From Tepidimonas sp. (GTDB lineage: Bacteria; Pseudomonadota; Gammaproteobacteria; Burkholderiales; Burkholderiaceae_C), in contig JANWZF010000135.1 in assembly GCA_025054905.1 (NCBI GenBank), positions 1 through 5,970 on the forward strand: a stretch of 5,970 nt of DNA, read 5' to 3'. The notes below the pieces were generated by a model. It saw only the letters and a program-made list of their open reading frames with translations, ran no database searches and was not told the DNA's origin. The position numbers and the translations under genes are program-made. The first letter of the stretch is position 1, and each line of letters starts with the position of its first letter. Shown here one piece after another: positions 1 through 4,771 of this stretch.

Positions 1-111
1 CAGCAGGCGGGCGGTGCCGCCGGTGGAGATCAGCTGCACGCCCAGCGTGTGCAGCTCGCGCGCCAGCTCCAGCACGCCGGTCTTGTCGGAAACGGAAAGC
101 AGGGCTCTCAT
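1..111 (-). CDS. purH: PurH, bifunctional AICAR formyltransferase / IMP cyclohydrolase (N-terminal fragment)
   Basis: Only the first 37 codons are present; the gene continues beyond the left edge. The translation begins MRALLSVSDKTG and continues to STGGTARLL. This is the highly characteristic start of PurH: the strand and phosphate-binding region of the MGS-like IMP cyclohydrolase domain, with SDKTG and STGGT. From family knowledge, the full protein (about 520-530 residues) catalyses the last two steps of de novo IMP synthesis in the cytosol. It lies 49 bases downstream of fis in the same direction, a gene order I associate with Burkholderiales, so co-transcription is likely. The ATG at 111 was chosen because it gives the family-like start. 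An in-frame TTG at 117 is better placed relative to a GAGGA sequence (122-126) and would add two residues. Identity is secure; the start is not. Confidence 0.93.
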   Translation of the reverse strand, partial: MRALLSVSDKTGVLELARELHTLGVQLISTGGTARLL

Positions 112-121
112 GGTCAACGGA

Positions 122-126
122 TCCTC
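122..126 (-). promoter_or_regulatory. Candidate Shine-Dalgarno sequence of purH
   Basis: On the minus strand this reads GAGGA. It lies 10 bases before the ATG at 111 but only 4 bases before the in-frame TTG at 117. The fis gene just upstream shows the same GAGGA sequence with a 4-base spacer, so the spacing favours the TTG. This site therefore bears on the purH start choice. Confidence 0.5.
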
Positions 127-160
127 GGGCAGTCACGAAAAAGGAGCGGCGCGCGCATGG

Positions 161-406
161 TCAGCGGTCGAGCAAGCCGTGCTCCAGCAGCTTCTTGCGC
201 AGCGTGTTGCGGTTGAGCCCCAGCCACTGCGCGGCGCGGGACTGGTTACCACGCGCACGCGCCATCACCACTTCCAGCAGCGGTTTTTCCACGGCACGCA
301 CCAGCATGTCGTGCAGGTTGGCCGGTTCGGTCTCGCCCAGGGTGGCAAAATAAGCCTCCAGGCTGGCGCGCACGCACTCGGGCAAGGCAGGGCTGTGGCG
401 GTCCAT
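161..406 (-). CDS. fis: Fis family nucleoid-associated DNA-binding protein
   Basis: This is an 81-residue protein. Its C-terminal half matches the Fis helix-turn-helix: ARGNQSRAAQWLGLN then RNTLRKKL. Aligned with E. coli Fis (98 residues, offset 19), the DNA-contacting residues N73, N84, R85, T87, R89 and K90 correspond to N54, N65, R66, T68, R70 and K71, all conserved. Residues 10-48 align with the dimerisation helices. The N-terminus is about 19 residues shorter than in E. coli, so the beta-hairpin arms that act on DNA invertases are missing; short Fis proteins are, to my knowledge, usual in betaproteobacteria. From family knowledge it bends DNA and regulates growth-phase genes. The ATG at 406 was chosen because it follows the dusB stop by 10 bases and has GAGGA with a 4-base spacer. 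A longer open frame to 652 is Pro/Ala-rich and antisense-like, and was not used. Confidence 0.93.
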   Translation of the reverse strand: MDRHSPALPECVRASLEAYFATLGETEPANLHDMLVRAVEKPLLEVVMARARGNQSRAAQWLGLNRNTLRKKLLEHGLLDR

Positions 407-410
407 CGGG

Positions 411-415
411 TCCTC
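411..415 (-). promoter_or_regulatory. Shine-Dalgarno sequence of fis, sited just after the dusB stop
   Basis: The minus strand reads TGA AGAGGA CCCG ATG, with the dusB stop at 417-419 and the fis start at 404-406. The GAGGA core with a 4-base spacer fixes the fis start and suggests translational coupling with dusB. Confidence 0.75.
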
Positions 416-416
416 T

Positions 417-1484
417 TCAGGCGCAGGCCAGCGCGCGGCTGGCGCAAGGTTGGGGGGCGCAGGCTTCGGTGGTGCCGGCGCAGGATTCACGCTCGTCCAA
501 GAAGGTGTGCAGCGCCTGCAGCTGTTGCTCGGGCCGCTCGGCGGCGATGATGGCCTGGCGCAAGCGCTGCTGCGCCGCAACCGGCCCGCCCAGCGCCCGC
601 AGGTACCACAGCAGGTGCTTGCGCGCGCTGCGCACCCCCACCGACTCGCCATACAGCGCGTAGTGATCCAGCAGATGTTCGCTCAACCATTGGCGCAGCT
701 CGGCCGTGGTCGGCGCAGGCGCGGGCTGGCCGGTGCGCAGCTCATGGGCGATCTCGCGCACCAGCCACGGTCGCCCCTGCGCCGCGCGTCCGATCATCAC
801 CGCATCGGCGCCGGTGTGGCGCAGCACGCGCGCCACGGCCGCCCCACCATCGAGGTCGCCGTTGGCCACCACGGGGATGCGCACCAGCGTCTTGACCAGC
901 GCGGTGGTGTCATGCTCGGCCACCCCGGCGTAGCCCTGCTCGCGCGTGCGGCCGTGGATCACCAGCATCTGCACACCCGCACTTTCGGCCAGACGCGCCA
1001 GCCGTGGCGCGTTGCGCACCTGGGCGCACCAACCGGTGCGCATCTTCAGGGTCACCGGCACGCCGTGCGGCTGGCAGGCCGCCACCACGGCCTCGATGAT
1101 GGCCGCCGCCAGCGCCTCGTCCTGCATCAGAGCCGAGCCGGCCCACTTCTGACAGACTTTTTTGGCCGGGCAGCCCATGTTGATGTCGATGATCTGCGCG
1201 CCGCGGTCGATGTTGTAGCGTGCCGCCTCGGCCATCATGGCCGGATCGGTGCCGGCGATCTGCACCGCGATCGGGCCCGGCTCACCCTCGTGGTTGGCGC
1301 GGCGCGCGGTCTTCAGGCTGTCGCGCAGCTCGGGCCGCGAGGTGATCATTTCGCTGACCGCATGGCCGGCGCCCAGCCGCTTGCACAGGCGGCGAAACGG
1401 CCGGTCGGTGACTCCGGCCATCGGCGCGATGAACAGGCGGTTGGGCAGGGTGTAGGGCCCAAGGACCAGGCCGGTGTCGATCAT
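417..1484 (-). CDS. dusB: tRNA-dihydrouridine synthase B
   Basis: This 355-residue FMN- and NADPH-dependent enzyme reduces specific uridines in the tRNA D-loop to dihydrouridine. Seen in the translation: the FMN-site start APMAGVTDRPFR (20-31), QIAG (75-78), the catalytic-cysteine motif INMGCPAKKV with Cys105, the lysine of TLKMRTG (Lys148), IHGRT with His177, VANGD (206-210) and IGRAAQGRPW (231-240), followed by the C-terminal helical tRNA-binding domain. All expected cofactor and catalytic residues are intact. E. coli DusB has 321 residues; homology here ends near ALHTFLDERES (about 334). A further tail of about 21-24 residues contains four cysteines (335, 342, 347, 354) and looks like an addition. 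The ATG at 1484 gives a family-like N-terminus but has no good Shine-Dalgarno sequence. The gene is the head of a dusB-fis(-purH) operon; dusB-fis linkage is also known in enterobacteria. Confidence 0.96.
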   Translation of the reverse strand: MIDTGLVLGPYTLPNRLFIAPMAGVTDRPFRRLCKRLGAGHAVSEMITSRPELRDSLKTARRANHEGEPGPIAVQIAGTDPAMMAEAARYNIDRGAQIIDINMGCPAKKVCQKWAGSALMQDEALAAAIIEAVVAACQPHGVPVTLKMRTGWCAQVRNAPRLARLAESAGVQMLVIHGRTREQGYAGVAEHDTTALVKTLVRIPVVANGDLDGGAAVARVLRHTGADAVMIGRAAQGRPWLVREIAHELRTGQPAPAPTTAELRQWLSEHLLDHYALYGESVGVRSARKHLLWYLRALGGPVAAQQRLRQAIIAAERPEQQLQALHTFLDERESCAGTTEACAPQPCASRALACA

Positions 1485-1508
1485 GGGAGTGCACAAAAAG
1501 CGGGCAGG

Positions 1509-1514
1509 ATTGTA
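1509..1514 (-). promoter_or_regulatory. Candidate -10 element of the dusB-fis promoter
   Basis: The minus strand reads GGGG TACAAT CCTGCC, a five-of-six match to TATAAT. It would place the transcription start near 1502 and give a leader of only about 18 bases before the dusB ATG at 1484. No convincing -35 element is seen about 17 bases upstream. This is the most promoter-like site in the dusB side of the 96-base divergent gap. Confidence 0.5.
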
Positions 1515-1549
1515 CCCCTGCGGCGGCAGCACGGGCTTGCGCCACACCC

Positions 1550-1555
1550 TATACT
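1550..1555 (+). promoter_or_regulatory. Candidate -10 element of the yqaA promoter
   Basis: The plus strand reads TATACT, a five-of-six match to TATAAT, which would start transcription near 1562 and leave a leader of about 19 bases before the yqaA ATG at 1581. There is no clear -35 element and no Shine-Dalgarno sequence in the leader. Confidence 0.4.
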
Positions 1556-1580
1556 GGCGCGCCCTGGTTCGCCTTGCCCG

Positions 1581-2075
1581 ATGGAGACCTGGATCTTGCC
1601 CTTGCTGCAGACGCTGGCCTTGCCCGAGGTCGGCCTGACCACCGTGTTCGTGGTGGCGCTGCTGTCGGCCACCTTGCTGCCGATGGGTTCGGAGCCCGCC
1701 GTCTTCGGGTTGGTCCAACTCAATCCGGAGCTGTTTTGGCCCGCGGTGCTGGTGGCCACCGTGGGCAACACGATCGGGGGGGCGATCAGCTGGGCCATGG
1801 GCTACGGGGCGCACGCCGCGCTGGATCGCGCGCGCGGCTCGCCCACGCATCTGCGCGCACTGGCATGGCTGGAGCGCTTCGGCCCCAAAGCGTGCCTGCT
1901 CAGCTGGCTGCCGGCGGTGGGCGATCCGCTGTGCGCGGTGGCCGGATGGCTGAAATTTCCTTTTTGGCCGTGCGTGGCCTACATGGCCATCGGCAAGTTC
2001 GGGCGCTACGTGGTCATGACTGCAGGGTTGCTGTGGCTGCTGCCCGGCGACGGGCTGGCGCGCTGGCTGGGTTGA
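1581..2075 (+). CDS. yqaA: YqaA-type small membrane protein (DedA/SNARE-associated superfamily)
   Basis: This is a 164-residue hydrophobic protein. The stretch LLSATLLPMGSEPAVFGLV (28-45) and later LLSWLPAVGDPLCAVAGWLK (106-125) followed by IGKFGRYV match the conserved pattern of E. coli YqaA (142 residues: SATLLPGNSE, LLSWMPVVGDLLCLLAGW, LGKALRYV). The conserved acidic residues E38 and D115 and the arginine R142 are present. Hydrophobic segments lie at about 19-36, 50-72, 104-122 and 128-155, so it should be an inner-membrane protein with re-entrant or transmembrane helices. DedA relatives are implicated in lipid scrambling and membrane homeostasis; the role of YqaA itself is not established. 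The ATG at 1581 was chosen because family similarity begins soon after; no Shine-Dalgarno sequence is visible. Its last 62 bases overlap, antisense, the 3' end of the neighbouring response regulator gene. Confidence 0.88.
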   Translation: METWILPLLQTLALPEVGLTTVFVVALLSATLLPMGSEPAVFGLVQLNPELFWPAVLVATVGNTIGGAISWAMGYGAHAALDRARGSPTHLRALAWLERFGPKACLLSWLPAVGDPLCAVAGWLKFPFWPCVAYMAIGKFGRYVVMTAGLLWLLPGDGLARWLG

Positions 2076-2727
2076 CGGCCGCCTCAGGCGCCGCGGCCAG
2101 GCGCGCACCCAGCATGCGCTCGATCAGGCCCGGGAGCTCACGCACCAGATCAGGCTTGTGCACCACGGTGACGCCATGCAGCGCGTGCGCGTATTCGCTG
2201 CGCTCCTGGTCGTTCAGCGCGGTCAGCACGATCAGGCCGCAGTCGCCGATCAGCGCATGGTTGCGCAGCCCCATGATCATCGAGGCGCCGTCGATGCCCG
2301 GCAACACGATGTCGACGATCAACAGGTCGGGTTGCAACTGGCCAAACGACACCAGCCCTGAAATGCCATCGTCGGCCACGTGCAGCTGGATCTGCGGAAA
2401 ATGCTGCTGCACCAGCAGCCGGACCAGCTGCTGAAAATGCGAGGAATCCTCGATCAGCAACACCCGGACAGGCCGATGGGAACGCCGGCGCGACTCGCTG
2501 TGCGCCGGGGCGCTGCGGCTGCGCTCGATCCAGACACGCAGCGACTCACCGGTGATGCGCCGATGCCCGCCCGGCGTGCGCCAAGCCTGCAGGTCGCCGC
2601 GGTCGACCATCAGCTGCACCGAGCGCACCGCCATCCCCAGCAGCCGCGCCACCTCCAGCGTGGTGTAGGTGGCCTGGGGCTGCACTTCAGTGTCGATTTC
2701 CGTCATTTGACGTTTCATTACCGCCAT
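2014..2727 (-). CDS. Response regulator with N-terminal excisionase/MerR-like HTH and C-terminal receiver domain
   Basis: This 237-residue protein has two domains in the reverse of the usual order. Residues 21-69 form a MerR/excisionase-type winged helix (YTTLEVARLLGMAVRSV, then WRTPGGHRRI at 50-58). After an Arg/Ser-rich linker (about 70-86), residues 87-206 form a receiver domain with the full phosphorylation set: E93 and D94 in LLIEDS, phosphoacceptor D139 in LIVDIVLPGIDG, T169 in IVLTAL and K191 in VVHKP. It should therefore be phosphorylated by a histidine kinase and bind DNA; no kinase is in the window, and no target can be read. The final 30 residues are Ala/Pro/Arg-rich, and about 20 of them are encoded opposite the end of yqaA. 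It lies 46 bases downstream of ettA and may share its transcript. Starts at 2727, 2718 and 2706 are all possible; none has a strong Shine-Dalgarno sequence, though GGCGGT precedes 2718. Function is unknown. Confidence 0.88.
   Translation of the reverse strand: MAVMKRQMTEIDTEVQPQATYTTLEVARLLGMAVRSVQLMVDRGDLQAWRTPGGHRRITGESLRVWIERSRSAPAHSESRRRSHRPVRVLLIEDSSHFQQLVRLLVQQHFPQIQLHVADDGISGLVSFGQLQPDLLIVDIVLPGIDGASMIMGLRNHALIGDCGLIVLTALNDQERSEYAHALHGVTVVHKPDLVRELPGLIERMLGARLAAAPEAAVNPASAPARRRAAATATLQS
2077..2098 (+). other. GC-rich inverted repeat just after the yqaA stop
   Basis: GGCCGC (2077-2082) is complementary to GCGGCC (2093-2098) with a 10-base loop, starting one base after the yqaA stop codon. 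No T-run follows, so it is not a standard intrinsic terminator, and it lies inside the coding tail of the opposing response regulator. It could slow or help end yqaA transcription, or be chance in GC-rich DNA. Confidence 0.3.
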
Positions 2728-2746
2728 TTTGAACGAAATGCGACGC

Positions 2747-2764
2747 GCCGCACAGCCCTGCGGC
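2747..2764. other. Inverted repeat in the gap between ettA and the response regulator gene
   Basis: GCCGCA (2747-2752) pairs perfectly with TGCGGC (2759-2764) around a six-base loop. It occupies much of the 46-base gap. Neither strand shows a T-run after the stem, so it looks more like an mRNA-stabilising or partial-attenuation element than a terminator, if it has any role. Confidence 0.3.
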
Positions 2765-2773
2765 CCGCCGCGG

Positions 2774-4438
2774 TCACGTCAGCGACTTGAAGCGCACCCG
2801 CTTCGGACGCGCGCCTTCCTCACCCAGGCGACGCACCTTGTCAGCCTCGTATTCCGTGAAGTTGCCGTCGTAGAAGTACCACTGGCTGTCGCCTTCGTAA
2901 GCCAGGATGTGGGTGCAAATGCGGTCGAGGAACCAGCGGTCGTGGCTGATCACCAGGGCACTGCCGGCAAACTCCAGCAGCGCCTCCTCCAGTGCGCGCA
3001 GCGTCTCGACGTCGAGGTCGTTGGACGGCTCGTCCAGCAGCAGCACGTTGCCCCCTTTGGCCAGCGTCTTGGCCAGGTGCAGCCGGCCCCGTTCGCCGCC
3101 CGACAGGTCACCCACCCGCTTTTGCTGGTCGTTGCCCTTGAAATTGAAGCGCCCCAGGTACGCACGGCTGGGCATGACAAACTTGCCCACGACGATGTTG
3201 TCCAGACCGCCGGAGACTTCCTCCCACACCGTCTTGTTCGGATCCAGGCAGTCGCGGCTTTGATCCACGAACGCCAGCTTGGCGGTCTGACCGATGATGA
3301 TCTCGCCGCGGTCAGGCCTTTCCACACCCTGGATCATGCGAAACAGCGTGGACTTGCCCGCGCCGTTGGGCCCGATGATGCCGACGATGGCCCCCGCCGG
3401 CACGGTAAAGCTCAAATTGTCGATCAGCAGCCGGTTGCCAAAGCCCTTGCTGACGTTGCGAAACTCGATCACCTGCGAGCCGAGCCGCTCGGCCACCGGG
3501 ATGAAGATCTCGTTGGTCTCGTTGCGCTTCTGATACTCGACGTCGCAAAGCTCCTCGAAGCGCTGCAGGCGCGCCTTGCTCTTGGCCTGGCGGCCCTTGG
3601 CGTTGGCGCGCACCCACTTCAGCTCCTCCTTCATGGCCTTGCGGCGCGCATCTTCGGCCTTTTGTTCCTGCTCCAACCGGCGCTCCTTCTGCTCCAGCCA
3701 CTGCGAGTAGTTGCCCTTGTACGGGATGCCCATGCCGCGGTCCAGCTCCAGGATCCACTCCGCCGCGTTGTCCAGGAAGTAGCGGTCGTGCGTGATGGCC
3801 ACCACCGTGCCGGGGAAGCGCTGCAAAAACTGCTCGAGCCAATGCACGCTTTCGGCATCCAGGTGGTTGGTGGGCTCATCCAGCAGCAGCATGTCAGGCT
3901 TGGACAGCAGCAGCCGGCACAGCGCCACGCGGCGTTTTTCCCCGCCCGAGAGATGGCCGATCACGGCATCCCACGGCGGCAGGTTCAGCGCATCGGCCGC
4001 CAGCTCCAGCTGCAGATCGGTGTTTTCGCTGCCCGCGGCGGCGATGATGGCCTCCAGCTCGGCCTGCTCAGCCGCCAGCTTGTCGAAATCGGCGTCCGGC
4101 TCGGCGTAGGCGGCGTAAACCTCCTCCAGACGTTTCTTGGCCGCCAGCGCCCCCCCGATCCCCTCTTCGACGACCTCACGCACGGTCTTGTCCGGATCGA
4201 GCTGCGGCTCCTGTGGCAGGTAACCGATCTTGATGCCGGGCATCGGGTAGGCCTCGCCCTCGAAGTCCTTGTCCACCCCGGCCATGATCTTCAGCAGCGT
4301 GGACTTGCCCGCGCCGTTCAAGCCGAGCACGCCGATCTTGGCCCCGGGGAAAAAGCTCAGCGAAATGTCCTTCAAGATCTGCCGCTTGGGCGGCACGGTC
4401 TTGGAGACGCGGTTCATCGTGAACACATACTGGGCCAT
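2774..4438 (-). CDS. ettA: EttA, energy-dependent translational throttle (ABC-F ATPase)
   Basis: This 554-residue protein is close to the 555 residues of E. coli EttA and starts alike (MAQYVFTMNRVSK). It has two ABC ATPase domains. Domain 1 shows Walker A GLNGAGKST (39-47), signature LSGGEKRR (163-170), Walker B MLLLDEPTNHLD (183-194) and the switch histidine of THD (216-218). Domain 2 shows GPNGAGKST (356-364), LSGGERGR (445-452), VLLLDEPSNDLD (465-476) and SHD (498-500). Catalytic glutamates E188 and E470 fall at the same positions as in E. coli. An EttA-type arm lies at about 95-140, and a basic, charged P-site tRNA-interaction linker at about 242-320. There are no membrane segments, as expected for ABC-F. 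From family knowledge it binds the ribosomal E site and gates entry into elongation according to ATP/ADP ratio. The start at 4438 has AAGGTGA 7 bases upstream. All motifs are intact. Confidence 0.98.
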   Translation of the reverse strand: MAQYVFTMNRVSKTVPPKRQILKDISLSFFPGAKIGVLGLNGAGKSTLLKIMAGVDKDFEGEAYPMPGIKIGYLPQEPQLDPDKTVREVVEEGIGGALAAKKRLEEVYAAYAEPDADFDKLAAEQAELEAIIAAAGSENTDLQLELAADALNLPPWDAVIGHLSGGEKRRVALCRLLLSKPDMLLLDEPTNHLDAESVHWLEQFLQRFPGTVVAITHDRYFLDNAAEWILELDRGMGIPYKGNYSQWLEQKERRLEQEQKAEDARRKAMKEELKWVRANAKGRQAKSKARLQRFEELCDVEYQKRNETNEIFIPVAERLGSQVIEFRNVSKGFGNRLLIDNLSFTVPAGAIVGIIGPNGAGKSTLFRMIQGVERPDRGEIIIGQTAKLAFVDQSRDCLDPNKTVWEEVSGGLDNIVVGKFVMPSRAYLGRFNFKGNDQQKRVGDLSGGERGRLHLAKTLAKGGNVLLLDEPSNDLDVETLRALEEALLEFAGSALVISHDRWFLDRICTHILAYEGDSQWYFYDGNFTEYEADKVRRLGEEGARPKRVRFKSLT

Positions 4439-4445
4439 CGCAGGG

Positions 4446-4452
4446 TCACCTT
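4446..4452 (-). promoter_or_regulatory. Shine-Dalgarno sequence of ettA
   Basis: The minus strand reads AAGGTGA followed by a 7-base spacer and the ATG. This is a strong, well-placed site and contrasts with dusB, yqaA, the response regulator and rhlE, which lack one. It fixes the ettA start. Confidence 0.8.
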
Positions 4453-4473
4453 GAGCAAAAACAACGGATACGG

Positions 4474-4502
4474 AAAAAAATGTCCCGGGAACGCAGCCCG
4501 GG
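4474..4502 (-). terminator. Terminator-like hairpin with T-run in the ettA leader
   Basis: Read on the minus strand, CCCGGG (4502-4497), a 7-base loop CTGCGTT and a second CCCGGG (4489-4484) are followed by ACA and then seven T residues (4480-4474). This has the form of an intrinsic terminator, but it lies upstream of ettA and points into it. The right arm is also part of a 12-base perfect palindrome, CAGCCCGGGCTG (4494-4505). It could be an attenuator, a 5'-end stabilising stem, or a terminator protecting ettA from transcription coming from the right. Confidence 0.5.
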
Positions 4503-4511
4503 CTGGTGCCG

Positions 4512-4520
4512 ATTATCCCA
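4512..4520 (-). promoter_or_regulatory. Candidate extended -10 promoter of ettA
   Basis: The minus strand reads TGG GATAAT, matching the TGnTATAAT extended -10 pattern with one mismatch. It predicts a start near 4505, a leader of about 67 bases, and a transcript whose 5' end falls at the CCCGGG hairpin. There is no clear -35 element, as expected for this promoter class. Confidence 0.5.
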
Positions 4521-4524
4521 GTTA

Positions 4525-4533
4525 TGCGACAAT
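4525..4533 (+). promoter_or_regulatory. Candidate extended -10 promoter for the rhlE direction
   Basis: The plus strand reads TGC GACAAT, an extended -10-like element with two mismatches in the hexamer. It sits four bases from the opposing ettA -10, so the two promoters would overlap and could exclude each other. It would start transcription near 4540 and give rhlE a leader of about 230 bases. A weaker alternative is TATTTT at 4640-4645 with a poor -35. Confidence 0.35.
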
Positions 4534-4771
4534 TGCGCCTAGCTGGGCCGCATCAGTCACGGTCCGGCCGGCAACGATGCCAGAGCCGCGCAGCGCTCGA
4601 CGGCCCCCAGCGGGGCTTCATCGGGTGCGTCGCCGGTTCTATTTTCACCCCATCTGCCCCCGACTGAGCCGCCCAACGCAGCGCTGAGATGGCGCGGTGG
4701 GATCCGCAATGTGGATCGCTGGCGGAACAGGGCCGATGCCGCGCGCCCCGGCATGGGCGCCCCAATGCAAC
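4534..4771. other. Long leader / intergenic stretch before rhlE, no gene seen
   Basis: I see no convincing gene, tRNA or repeat family here in any frame. Two small inverted repeats are present: GCCCC (4603-4607) with GGGGC (4612-4616), and GATCCGC (4701-4707) with GTGGATC (4711-4717, one G-U pair, three-base loop). Neither is followed by a T-run. The stretch probably holds the rhlE promoter and leader. An in-frame ATG at 4736 is a possible upstream start of rhlE. Confidence 0.5.

Noticed and set aside
407..652. N-terminal extension of the fis open frame to 163 residues
   Set aside because: The extra residues are Pro/Ala/Arg-rich and overlap dusB in another frame; the ATG at 406 has a well-placed Shine-Dalgarno sequence and gives a normal short Fis.
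450..2075. Very long plus-strand open frame (541 codons) reaching back across dusB
   Set aside because: Only the part from 1581 matches a protein family (YqaA). The upstream portion is antisense to dusB, His/Gln/Arg-rich and of a type expected by chance in high-GC DNA.
4480..4542. Possible 20-residue ORF MSRERSPGWCRLSQLCDNCA on the plus strand
   Set aside because: It runs across both candidate promoters and the ettA leader hairpin, has only a weak upstream GGA, and its length is easily reached by chance.
2729..4687. 652-codon plus-strand open frame opposite ettA
   Set aside because: It mirrors ettA codon positions on the other strand, has low-complexity Leu/Gln/Arg/His composition and no recognisable domain; ettA itself is full length with all motifs.
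4701..4717. GATCCGC/GTGGATC hairpin as a terminator
   Set aside because: There is no T-run on either side and it lies just upstream of rhlE, where termination would be unexpected.
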